A stretch of 64,000 bases of DNA from CAIXSC01 sp046349855 (GTDB taxonomy: Bacteria; Planctomycetota; Planctomycetia; Pirellulales; Pirellulaceae). The stretch is from the NCBI GenBank assembly GCA_046349855.1, contig JAXMBM010000022.1, forward strand, positions 38,940 through 102,939. Reading direction: 5' to 3'. Positions 54,887-63,091 of the stretch are shown in pieces. The stretch's first letter is position 1; the number at the start of each line of letters is the position of its first letter. The position numbers were made by a program, and so were the translations under genes. Under the pieces are notes generated by a model. That model searched no databases. It saw nothing but the letters and a program-made list of their open reading frames with translations, and had not been told where the DNA came from.

Positions 54887-56863
54887 TCAGAAATCGATGC
54901 GTCTGATCCTGCCGCGATTCGGTGGCACGATCTCAATCCAGTCCAACTCCACCGGCGTTTCCTGCGGGGGAACAAACAGACGGATGATCCCGGCTCGGTC
55001 ACCGGGCGCGGGAATCACCGCACCAACTTCCGCCCAATCGCCGGCCTTCACCGAATAGTTCACGGGCCGCGGAGCCGTGGCGGGATCGCTGCTGGGCGAA
55101 GGCAGCCAGACGACTTGGCCGGCCCCTCCGTCGCAACGGATCCGAAAGCGGAGTTTCGTACCGGCTTCCAGCTGGCCCGCAGCAAAGCCCAGGAAAGGGG
55201 CCGGACCAATGCTCTGAAGTGACAATACTCCGTCGCGCACGGTGGCGGAGCAGGCCCGCGCCTTCCAACCCTGCAGCGCGGGATCGTCCTCTTTCCGGGA
55301 CGTCGCCGCCGGACTCGCGGGTTTGACCTGGCTTCCGCCGCGCGTCTTGCGCACCGCCTGGCCTTCGAGTTCCGGACGATACTGAGTGCGGTCAAACCGC
55401 GGATTCGGCACGGGCACGACCGCCTTGGTGTCGGTCAGAAACGTGTCGATAAGCGCATCCAGCTGACGCACACGCTCCGGTTCCCGTTCGGCCAGATTAT
55501 GCCGCTCGCTCTCGTCCTCCTGGAGATTGAACAGCAGATAGCGATGAGCGCCCTGTTCGCCGCTGTGAAAGATGCGAATCAGTTTCCAATTCTCCCGATG
55601 CACTGCAACCGCCGGTGGTAGCCAGTCGGGGACTCGTGGCTCGTGGGGAAAGTAGGTGAACGTCGCCTCGCGCCGCAGCGGCTCGCCCCGCAGAGCCGGC
55701 ACGATACTGATCCCGTCGAACGACTGCCCCGGCGCTGGTTTCTGGCCCAGAGCCTCAAGCAGCGTCGGATAGTAATCTTCGCTCTGAATGATGGCGTCGC
55801 TGCGCGATCCGGGCGTCGTTACTCCCGGCATCACGATCACCGCGGGTACGCGTACGCCCCCTTCAAACACCGTGGCTTTGCCGCCTCGTAAGGGGCGATT
55901 GCTGGTCGGCACGGTTCCATCGACTTCACTGTACATGTTGCCGCCGTTGTCCGAGGTGAACACGATGATCGTGCGCTCCGCCAGCTGCAATCGGTCCACG
56001 GCGTCGAGCAATGTTCCCAGAGCATCGTCCAGGCTTTCGATCATCGCGGCGTAGGTGGGGCAGCGTTGTTCATCCTGCGGATCGATCCGCGCGCGGTGCT
56101 TTTCGATCAGCGATCGCTTGGCGTCGAACGGCGCATGGACGCTGAACATCCAGTAGTTCAAGAAGAACGGCCGATCGCGGTGCTGCTCCATGAACGCTAC
56201 CGCCTCTCGCGCCAGGCGATCTTCAATGTGCTGATTGGGAACGCCGGGGTCGGGAGCGAACTGCGAAAACTTCCACGGCGCGACGTAACTTCCGGCCGGC
56301 CCCGGCCCCGGATGGTGCGGCCGATCGACGTCGAAGCCTTGCTGCAGCGGGGAGTAGGGCTCGGAACCGAGATGCCACTTGCCGAAGTGGCCGGTGGCAT
56401 ACCCCGCCTCCCGCAGCGCTTCGGCCAGGGTGCGGTACTCCGTCCGTAACCGTGTCGGCGGTACCGGCATGATCACTGGGCTGTTGACCGGCGCCGCTTT
56501 CCCCGGTGAGGCATCCAGGATGACCTGGGGCAGATGGCCATTCGGCGTGGTGATGCCTGTTCGCGCCGGACTCAATCCGGTGAGTATCGCCGCACGTGTT
56601 GGCGAACACAGCGGGCTGGCCGAATAGGCTCGAGTGAACGTCATCCCCCGTTTCGCCAGCCGTTCCAGCTGCGGTGTCTGGTGGAACCTGGTGTGTCCGT
56701 ACAGCGTCGTATCACTCCAGCCGAGATCGTCCGCCAGAATGAAGATAACGTTCGGCGGCTTCGCCCGTTGCGGAGACGCAGGTCCACCGCTGGCGGCCCC
56801 AGCGCAGCTCACGATCACCACGAACCATAGGAGCAACATCCTTCCAGGGTTCCGAACATTCAT
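54887..56863 (-). CDS. Exported sulfatase with C-terminal beta-sandwich-like domain
   Basis: 658 residues. The leader RMLLLWFVVIVSCAGAASGG is followed by PPNVIFILADDLGWSDT with the first metal site. Cys86 in LCSPTRAAILTG is the formylglycine precursor (C-x-P-x-R). GHFGKWHLG and the IIVFTSDNGGNMYS metal-site motif are also present. It hydrolyses sulfate esters, probably of a polysaccharide, outside the cytoplasmic membrane, and needs a formylglycine-generating enzyme encoded elsewhere. The last 120 residues (from about 535) form an added domain shared with the next gene. Its ATG overlaps the stop of the upstream sulfatase (ATGA), so the two are coupled. Confidence 0.96.
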   Translation of the reverse strand: MNVRNPGRMLLLWFVVIVSCAGAASGGPASPQRAKPPNVIFILADDLGWSDTTLYGHTRFHQTPQLERLAKRGMTFTRAYSASPLCSPTRAAILTGLSPARTGITTPNGHLPQVILDASPGKAAPVNSPVIMPVPPTRLRTEYRTLAEALREAGYATGHFGKWHLGSEPYSPLQQGFDVDRPHHPGPGPAGSYVAPWKFSQFAPDPGVPNQHIEDRLAREAVAFMEQHRDRPFFLNYWMFSVHAPFDAKRSLIEKHRARIDPQDEQRCPTYAAMIESLDDALGTLLDAVDRLQLAERTIIVFTSDNGGNMYSEVDGTVPTSNRPLRGGKATVFEGGVRVPAVIVMPGVTTPGSRSDAIIQSEDYYPTLLEALGQKPAPGQSFDGISIVPALRGEPLRREATFTYFPHEPRVPDWLPPAVAVHRENWKLIRIFHSGEQGAHRYLLFNLQEDESERHNLAEREPERVRQLDALIDTFLTDTKAVVPVPNPRFDRTQYRPELEGQAVRKTRGGSQVKPASPAATSRKEDDPALQGWKARACSATVRDGVLSLQSIGPAPFLGFAAGQLEAGTKLRFRIRCDGGAGQVVWLPSPSSDPATAPRPVNYSVKAGDWAEVGAVIPAPGDRAGIIRLFVPPQETPVELDWIEIVPPNRGRIRRIDF

Positions 56864-58761
56864 TTTTCAGGCTCCTGGGGAGCTGCGAAGCGAAACAGCC
56901 GCACGGCCCCATCGTCATCACGGAACTCGACCGATTGAATGGCCACTTCGCGAGCCGACGGAGGCGGCTGAATGCGCACATGGAGGATCCGCGCCTGTTC
57001 CGGCAAGCGAATCTGTACGGTTTGCCATCCGGACCCTGCCGGCCAGTCAAAGCGCACAACCTGATGAGCGGCGAAACTCGCCTTCCTGGTCCGCCAGCTG
57101 ATGGCCGCCGGTTCGGCCTCCGAGCCTGGCCCGCGCACCCGCAACACCACGGTCACGGGACCAGCGAGATCGAGCTTCGAGTGTGTCAAGAAGGGACGGG
57201 CGTTCTTCGGCGCGTCGGCGTCGCGTGTCAGCCACAGGATGCCATCCCTTACCGACAGCGTCGCCTGACGCGCGATCCAGCCTTGCAACGGGTCTTCCGT
57301 GGCAGCCGAGCGTGTGGGGACCGACGGCGTTCCGGCATCTGCCTCGATCAGATGGTGCTCGGCAAACAGTTGCTCATGCCGTCGGCTGAATGCCGACTGG
57401 TCTGTCGATAGACCCGGCGGCTGCAATTCGGCGGCCCACCCCGTCAGTTCCCGTTCCAGCCGCTCAACCATCTCCGGATGCTGTCGAGCCAGATCACGAG
57501 CGTGGTGTTCACCGTCGGGCCGCGAGACGTCAAACAGTAGGGCCGGACGCGGTCCCAGTTTGATGAGCTTGTACGGCATTTCGAGCACGGCGGCCTGCGC
57601 TCCCCAGCGCCAGAACAGTCGCTTGTGAGGCACTCCCTCAGTCCGCCCGGTGACGAATGGGGTCAGATCCACTCCATCAAGCTGCGGATCGGTGGGCAGC
57701 TGTGCCGCCGCCACGGCGGTGGCCGCCACATCGAGATTGATCACGGGATGATCGTACGTGCTGCCCGCAGGCCAGGTACCGGGCCAGGCCGCCACAAAAG
57801 GCGTGCGAATGCCACCTTCCGCCAGCATTCCCTTTTGCCCGGCCAGGGGCAGGTTGAGCGAACCGTTCCAGGCCGTCCCCAGCGGGGCGCCATTGTCGCC
57901 GATGAAAAAGATGAGCGTATTCTGTTCTTCACCCATCTCGCGTAAGGCGGCGCGAATGCGCCCCAGGCCCTCGTCCATCGCCGCTATCATCGCGAGTGCC
58001 TGACGGCGATGCAGCGGCAGACGCTCGGGCGTCCGACTGAACCACGGCTCGGGTGACTCTAACGGCACGTGAGGAGCATACCACGCCAGGTAAAGAAACC
58101 AGGGCTGTGCGGGCTGGGCCGCACGGCGTGCCAGAAACGAGAGCGCTGCTTCGGTCTGCACGGTGACACGGAACCGCCGATCGGTCACCACGTGGGGTGC
58201 ATCGGGCAAAGGACGTCCCTGCAAGTCGTGCGACGCGTAGTACTGGTTCAGTTCGCCGCGAAAGTACTCGGCAAAACCTTGCCGGTGAGGCAAGTGATCC
58301 CGCTGCAACCGCGCGGACTTGCCGGCATCCTTCTCGCCTGTGATGTCCAGATGGCTCTTCCCGATCCAGCCGCTGACATAGCCGGCAGACTGCAACCGTT
58401 CGGCGATCGTCCGCTCCTCGAGTGGCAACGGACCGTGCTGATTGTCCTCGACGCCGAAACGCTGCTGGTATCGCCCCGTGATGACGCCGGCGCGCGACGG
58501 CACGCATTGCGGCGCAGACACATAGCCGCGCGTGAACCGTACGCCATCGCGACACAACTGATCGAGATGCGGCGTGCGGATGTCCGCATCCGCCCCCTGG
58601 GCTCCCAGGTCCGCCCAGCCATGGTCATCCGAGTAGATCAGCAGGATGTTGGGACGGCCGGCGGCGCGCGACGCCTCTTGAGCCGGCAACGATACGCTCG
58701 ACAGACCAACCATCAGGACCAGTGGCAGACAACGCAACGGCATCCACTCACACGCTGGCAT
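56860..58761 (-). CDS. Exported sulfatase, first of a coupled pair
   Basis: 633 residues. The leader CLPLVLMVGLSSVSLPAQ is followed by RPNILLIYSDDHGWADLGAQ. Cys86 in PQCVPSRAGVITG is the formylglycine precursor (C-x-P-S-R). GWIGKSHLD and LIFFIGDNGAPLG follow. A C-terminal domain of about 120 residues (DPLQGWIARQATLSVRDGIL to the end) resembles that of the downstream sulfatase. Substrate specificity cannot be read; sulfated algal or host polysaccharides are usual. The start at 58761 is used; an ATG at 58743 is also possible. Both sulfatases read from the 338-bp region shared with the divergent bicarbonate transporter. Confidence 0.95.
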   Translation of the reverse strand: MPACEWMPLRCLPLVLMVGLSSVSLPAQEASRAAGRPNILLIYSDDHGWADLGAQGADADIRTPHLDQLCRDGVRFTRGYVSAPQCVPSRAGVITGRYQQRFGVEDNQHGPLPLEERTIAERLQSAGYVSGWIGKSHLDITGEKDAGKSARLQRDHLPHRQGFAEYFRGELNQYYASHDLQGRPLPDAPHVVTDRRFRVTVQTEAALSFLARRAAQPAQPWFLYLAWYAPHVPLESPEPWFSRTPERLPLHRRQALAMIAAMDEGLGRIRAALREMGEEQNTLIFFIGDNGAPLGTAWNGSLNLPLAGQKGMLAEGGIRTPFVAAWPGTWPAGSTYDHPVINLDVAATAVAAAQLPTDPQLDGVDLTPFVTGRTEGVPHKRLFWRWGAQAAVLEMPYKLIKLGPRPALLFDVSRPDGEHHARDLARQHPEMVERLERELTGWAAELQPPGLSTDQSAFSRRHEQLFAEHHLIEADAGTPSVPTRSAATEDPLQGWIARQATLSVRDGILWLTRDADAPKNARPFLTHSKLDLAGPVTVVLRVRGPGSEAEPAAISWRTRKASFAAHQVVRFDWPAGSGWQTVQIRLPEQARILHVRIQPPPSAREVAIQSVEFRDDDGAVRLFRFAAPQEPEK

Positions 58762-59099
58762 GAGTCACTCCACGGCTCGGCATCACCGGGGACAATTCTA
58801 ATGCCTGAAATGCCGGCAGTGTCCAGGGAGCGGTGGCCGACCGACGCGTCGATTCTGAGGAGCCCAGACCACGGGCTGACTCTCCGAACGAACCTCGCGA
58901 AGGTCAGCAGGTGAGACATCGCGTTTTTTCTATGTATTGAACGGACATATCTATTTGTCAAAACGACTCATCGACCCGATGATTCTCTCGGGATGAACGG
59001 AACGAGGTCGCGCGAAGGCGAACTCGCGAGCACGCACCAGCGATCCGATCTGCCCGCGAATGCTCCCCCCGTATCCCATCGCCACCTAGGAGTACAATC
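58762..59099. other. Divergent promoter region between sulfatases and sbtA-type gene
   Basis: 338 bp. A local A+T-rich patch at about 58920-58985 stands out from GC-rich surroundings and carries TTGTCA on one strand and a perfect TTGACA on the other. It contains no gene. Confidence 0.6.
58955..58983 (+). promoter_or_regulatory. Candidate promoter of the bicarbonate transporter gene
   Basis: TTGTCA (58955-58960), 17-bp spacer, then GATGAT (58978-58983, four of six consensus bases). On the other strand the same six bases read TTGACA, a perfect -35 that could serve the leftward sulfatase pair with an A+T-rich -10 near CAATAC. Shared divergent regulation is possible. Confidence 0.4.
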
Positions 59100-60161
59100 G
59101 TGTCGACCATCGAAATGTTGCAGGCGAATCTGCTGTCCCCGGTCACGCTGGCCTTCTGCCTGGGAGTCATCGCCAAACTTGCCCGGAGTGAGCTTTCTCT
59201 GCCCAAGGAACTGTACACCTCACTGTCGATCTACCTGCTGTTCGCCTTGGGAATCAAAGGTGGCCTGGAACTGAGGCACGCCGAGTTCCAGGAGATCTTC
59301 TGGCCCGCGGTCGTTACGCTCTTCCTGGGCTGTCTTACTCCCGCCACTGCGTTCCTCGGCATGCGGTATCTGGGGCGGTTCTCGGTCGCCGACGCGGCGG
59401 GGGTCGCTGCCCATTATGGCTCCGTGTCAGCGGTCACCTTCATCGCGGCTCAGCAATTCTGCACTCACCTGAATCTGCCGCTGGAAGGTTACCTGCCGAC
59501 GCTGCTGACGCTGATGGAAAGCCCGGGCATCCATGTCGCACTCGCCATCGGTGCCATCGGTACGGCGGCCACCACCGCGCGCGCGACCGTCGTGGTCGGC
59601 CAATCCGGTGGTACGGCCGCCCTGGGGATCACCGGCGGTGGAACAACGGAGGCCACGGAAGAATCGTGCCGCAAGATCAGTCATCTGCTCCACGAAATCC
59701 TCACCGGCCGGACGATGGTCTTGCTGGTCGGCGGGATGCTGTTGGGATTCCTCATGGGTGAAAAGGGATACCACTCGGTCCAGGGGTTCTTTGAAGGTGG
59801 CTTCAAGGGCGCGTTGATGCTGTTCATCCTCGAGATGGGCCTGGTCGCGGCGGCGCGGATCGGGGACCTGCGAAAGGTCGGTCCATTCCTGGTGGCCTTC
59901 GGCATCCTGCTGCCGATCTTCCACGGGGCCATCGGAGTCGCACTGGGTCACTGGGCGGGGCTCTCGGTCGGTGGCTGCACGGTGCTGGGAGCGATGGCGG
60001 CCAGCGCTTCCTACATCGCGGCTCCGCCCGCCGTGCGACTGACGCTGCCGGAGGCCAATCCGACCTACTATCTGACCTTGGCCCTGGCCATCACCTTCCC
60101 GTTCAACCTGGTCTGCGGGATTCCTCTCTACCACTACTTCGCCACCTGCCTCGCGGCCTGA
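59100..60161 (+). CDS. SbtA-type sodium-dependent bicarbonate transporter
   Basis: 353 residues with about ten hydrophobic spans. The family opening LLSPVTLAFCLGVIAKLARS, then GIKGGLELRH and AAHYGSVSAVTFIAAQQF, and later AASASYIAAPPAVRLTLPEA are characteristic of the SbtA/DUF897 permeases, which take up bicarbonate with sodium. The start is a GTG at 59100 with AGGAG seven to eight bases upstream. It is followed after 26 bp by an exported beta-carbonic anhydrase, which could supply or consume bicarbonate on the outside. No SbtB (PII-like) regulator gene is beside it. Confidence 0.9.
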   Translation: MSTIEMLQANLLSPVTLAFCLGVIAKLARSELSLPKELYTSLSIYLLFALGIKGGLELRHAEFQEIFWPAVVTLFLGCLTPATAFLGMRYLGRFSVADAAGVAAHYGSVSAVTFIAAQQFCTHLNLPLEGYLPTLLTLMESPGIHVALAIGAIGTAATTARATVVVGQSGGTAALGITGGGTTEATEESCRKISHLLHEILTGRTMVLLVGGMLLGFLMGEKGYHSVQGFFEGGFKGALMLFILEMGLVAAARIGDLRKVGPFLVAFGILLPIFHGAIGVALGHWAGLSVGGCTVLGAMAASASYIAAPPAVRLTLPEANPTYYLTLALAITFPFNLVCGIPLYHYFATCLAA

Positions 60162-60187
60162 CAAACTCACCGGGAAAGGATCACGTC

Positions 60188-60880
60188 ATGCCTTTCATTG
60201 CTCCCAATCGCCGTCAATGGATGGCGGGAACCGCCGCGTGCGGTTTCACGGCGGTGTCCAGCGGCTCCTGGCCGGTCCGAGCGACCGACCAGGCGACTTC
60301 CCCGGCCATCCCCTCGCCACAGGATGGACTGGCACAACTCTTCGCGGGCAATCGACGATTCGTCCAGGGAGCCAGCCTGGCACCGCATCGCGACGTCCAC
60401 CGATTACGGGAGGTGGCCCCGCGACAGACGCCGTTCGCCGCGTTCCTGGGCTGCGCGGACTCACGCGTGCCGATTGAAATCGTGTTTGACCAGGGCTTCG
60501 GCGATCTGTTCGTGACGCGTATTGCCGGCAATGTCGCGTCCACCGAGAACATCGCCAGCCTGGAGTTCGCCACCCACGTGCTCGGTTGCAGTGTGCTCTT
60601 CGTGCTGGGACACACATCCTGCGGCGCCGTCACGGCGGCAGCTAGACGCGAGCCTGTACCGGGACAGATCTCCTCCTTGTTTCAGTTGATCCGCCCCGCG
60701 GTTCGCACGGCCCAGGGAAATGTGGAACTGGCGATCCGCGAGAATGTACGAGTGCAAGCCACGACTCTGGTCGAAGCCTCCACTGTCATTTCGACACTGG
60801 TAGCGCAGCGTAAGTTAATCGTGGCCGGTGGCATCTACGATCTGACGACCGGACGAGTCGATCCCGTCGACTTGGAGTGA
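60188..60880 (+). CDS. Exported beta-carbonic anhydrase
   Basis: 230 residues. A twin-arginine-like leader NRRQWMAGTAACGFTAVSSG is followed by the beta-class zinc site: Cys and the Asp-Arg dyad in FLGCADSRVPIE, and His and Cys in LGHTSCGAVTAA. It interconverts carbon dioxide and bicarbonate. Export through Tat would allow a folded, zinc-loaded enzyme to act outside the cytoplasmic membrane, next to the bicarbonate transporter encoded 26 bp upstream. GGATCACGTC lies before the ATG. Confidence 0.94.
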   Translation: MPFIAPNRRQWMAGTAACGFTAVSSGSWPVRATDQATSPAIPSPQDGLAQLFAGNRRFVQGASLAPHRDVHRLREVAPRQTPFAAFLGCADSRVPIEIVFDQGFGDLFVTRIAGNVASTENIASLEFATHVLGCSVLFVLGHTSCGAVTAAARREPVPGQISSLFQLIRPAVRTAQGNVELAIRENVRVQATTLVEASTVISTLVAQRKLIVAGGIYDLTTGRVDPVDLE

Positions 60881-61234
60881 CGCAAGACCACGGTCGCGAA
60901 ATATGCCTTGCTCGGTCTGAGGCGGTACTGACAAGTGTCGTCCCGAACGTGCGGTGCGTCCTGCAGCTCGAATATGCCTCTGTAACTTCCGCCACCGCTA
61001 TCCACCACCCGATACGACTCATCGAAAAACGGCTGCCGGAGCGCTGGCTGGTAAAACAACGTGTCCGCTTCGTTGGGAATCGTCGACACTACCGGTCCGC
61101 GAACCTTACCATGGACGTCCCGTCCGGTGCTTACGGCCCCAACGAGGGACGAGAAGTCCGTCGTACCGGCAATCGAACGTTTGACAGAGCATTCGGCCGT
61201 CGTGCTCGCCGCCGCACCCGACCACGTCCCGGCC
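60881..61234. other. Gap after carbonic anhydrase with a dubious reverse-strand frame
   Basis: 354 bp between convergent genes. A reverse-strand frame remains open from inside the diiron gene to 60835 with protein-like composition (VVSTIPNEADTLFYQP, VRDDTCQYRLRPSKAYF), but its only start is a GTG at 61089 without a Shine-Dalgarno site and it runs into the carbonic anhydrase gene. I do not call it a gene. Confidence 0.4.
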
Positions 61235-61804
61235 CTATTTCCGGTGTCTACAGTAGGTCGCCGATTCGCCCAGAGACCGTTTGTCGTCCAGGTCGACGTC
61301 GTTCAGGGTGCGTTTCCTTCCCCAGCCAAAGATGCGTTCGAACAGGGGGAGCAGCCGCTTGTTCGCCAGGCTGTTCTGAAAATAAACTTCGTGCTCTTTC
61401 TCCTTCATGCCCATTTCGTACAACGTTTCGTCGTGGTCGGTGATGCCGATGCTGCGAAAATACCGCAGCATGATGAAGTACTCGCAGACGTTGCCGCTCT
61501 CCAGCCGCCCTGCGAAGTAGTACGGCATGAACCAGCCGATCACATAGCAGCTCCAGGCAATGATCTTGCCGAGAACATGGTACTTCAGCTCGAAGTAGCG
61601 CGAGGGAGGAATCCCGTAATGCTGCATGATCGCCGCCACCTGCTCCCGATGTTGCCACTCGTCCCGTTCGATGCGCTGGATCGCAAGCTTCTCAGCGGGA
61701 TCGCGCACCGAGCCGGCGTGGCCAATGTACGCGAAGGCGGCTGCCTTTTCGGCGGAATACGCCTGCTGCAGGAGTCGCACGAGTTGAGAATGAGGGAGAG
61801 TCAT
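61235..61804 (-). CDS. Ferritin-like diiron protein (COQ7-like)
   Basis: 189 residues, mostly helical. The four-helix diiron pattern is visible: Glu in AYSAEKAAAFAY, ExxH in ERDEWQHREQV, Glu in NVCEYFIMLRYF, and ExxH in MKEKEHEVYF. A hydrophobic stretch (IIAWSCYVIGWFMPYYFAG) sits between the second and third helices, as in membrane-associated diiron hydroxylases of the COQ7/DMQ type. It could be a hydroxylase or a demethoxyquinone-like enzyme; the substrate is unknown. Convergent with the carbonic anhydrase gene and divergent from the next gene. Confidence 0.7.
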   Translation of the reverse strand: MTLPHSQLVRLLQQAYSAEKAAAFAYIGHAGSVRDPAEKLAIQRIERDEWQHREQVAAIMQHYGIPPSRYFELKYHVLGKIIAWSCYVIGWFMPYYFAGRLESGNVCEYFIMLRYFRSIGITDHDETLYEMGMKEKEHEVYFQNSLANKRLLPLFERIFGWGRKRTLNDVDLDDKRSLGESATYCRHRK

Positions 61805-61932
61805 CGAGCCAGCTCTTCGAGGCTAACATTTCTCGCCCCGCCAGTGTACCGCAATTCTGTGGCAGAATTAACCGGCCCGGGAAAGCTGCCTGCCCGGCTG
61901 GATTACCGATACTCAACAAGGAGGAACGCGAC

Positions 61933-62925
61933 TTGTCCGATTGCCAACAATTCTTCATGAGCGAATCTTGCTTCCTGCCTGAAGTGCGATTCGGGTGCGT
62001 CTGCATCGAAAACGCGGACCGACTTCCGTTAGGAATGGTGAACGTCGTGCGGCAACCTGGTCAGGCGACGCTGGCCCTTGACGGCGCGACGGGCGAGCCC
62101 GGAGAGTTGGATTCGTTTGTCGCCATCAACACCTTTCAATTCCCCGCGGGCCTGTCCGAGTTTGAGCAAGCGGTCGAGTGGTTCGGACGGAAGCGAAAGT
62201 CTCGGGCCAGATTGCCCGACGGAATCATGTTCGACAAAAACGTGCTGGCTGTTCGCGACGCACCTGAAGATTGGGAGCATGTGGCCTATCCCCAATCGGA
62301 TCGGACCTTCGTGCACATCTATCGAGGTGCAAGGCAGGCCCTCTTGATTCGCTGGATTGCTCGTACCGGCACGATTCTGGATCACGCGTTGTTTGCGCCC
62401 CTGCTCGACGGACTGCGCATCGTGCCCGATCAGTGGATCACCGATACACCGTCCATCCACAGCAAGAGTCGGCAGCAGGAACAGATCCGGGCGACGCCGT
62501 TGATGGAGGACGTACAGCTCGAGATCGAACAATCCTCGGCCCGCGCGCGCGACGCTCTGCAGCTTGGTCGTGTCCGAAAGCCCGCCAAGATTGCGGAAGC
62601 GATTCATGACGCCATCGATGCCCTCCGCAAGCGGAAGGCGAAGAAGAAGGAGAAAGAGCAATTCGCGATTGATTGTGGCTCGCTATGGGGCCAGGCCCTG
62701 TGTACAGCCACGGGATGGGCATGGCAACATTTGGAAGTCGACAGTGGTGAAGGCACGTACGCCGTATGCAGCCCCAATGGCTCGCACGCTGTGATCCCCT
62801 TAAGGGTCGTTTTCCACCTCGTGACACATCCCAAAACGGAAAACAACTCCCTGTTGCTCTTCAATCTCATCGCTTCCGGGAATGTGCCCGCATCGACCGC
62901 CGGTGCCTACTCGCTTCTTCAATGA
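61933..62925 (+). CDS. Unrecognised protein, TTG start
   Basis: 330 residues if started at the TTG at 61933, which has AGGAGG eight to nine bases upstream; an ATG at 61957 would be the fallback but has no such site. No signal peptide. The N-terminal half contains VRFGCVCIENADRLPLGMVN and FVAINTFQFPAGLSEFEQAV. A charged helical linker RKRKAKKKEKEQ follows near 235. The end, GSLWGQALCTATGWAWQHLE with SHAVIPLRVVFHLVTHP, resembles the DUF3806 type loosely. I cannot assign a function. Confidence 0.65.
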   Translation: MSDCQQFFMSESCFLPEVRFGCVCIENADRLPLGMVNVVRQPGQATLALDGATGEPGELDSFVAINTFQFPAGLSEFEQAVEWFGRKRKSRARLPDGIMFDKNVLAVRDAPEDWEHVAYPQSDRTFVHIYRGARQALLIRWIARTGTILDHALFAPLLDGLRIVPDQWITDTPSIHSKSRQQEQIRATPLMEDVQLEIEQSSARARDALQLGRVRKPAKIAEAIHDAIDALRKRKAKKKEKEQFAIDCGSLWGQALCTATGWAWQHLEVDSGEGTYAVCSPNGSHAVIPLRVVFHLVTHPKTENNSLLLFNLIASGNVPASTAGAYSLLQ

Positions 62926-63091
62926 TCCCTCCTCCGCCTGGCACGTCCGGCCGACACTCAGATACCGCGGATGCAGCGATCTGATTCGCCGCAGGCTGAG
63001 AGTTGAGGCTCACCGTGGCCAGGGACAGCGTTCCGAAGAACACGCTCCCTTGGCAGCCCGGAGGAACATCGGGCGTCGAGCCTTCGCCGAG

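Noticed and set aside
60835..61089. Possible small reverse-strand gene after the carbonic anhydrase
   Set aside because: The peptide looks natural, but the only start is GTG without a Shine-Dalgarno site, the frame continues upstream without a start, and it overlaps the carbonic anhydrase end. It may be a gene relic.
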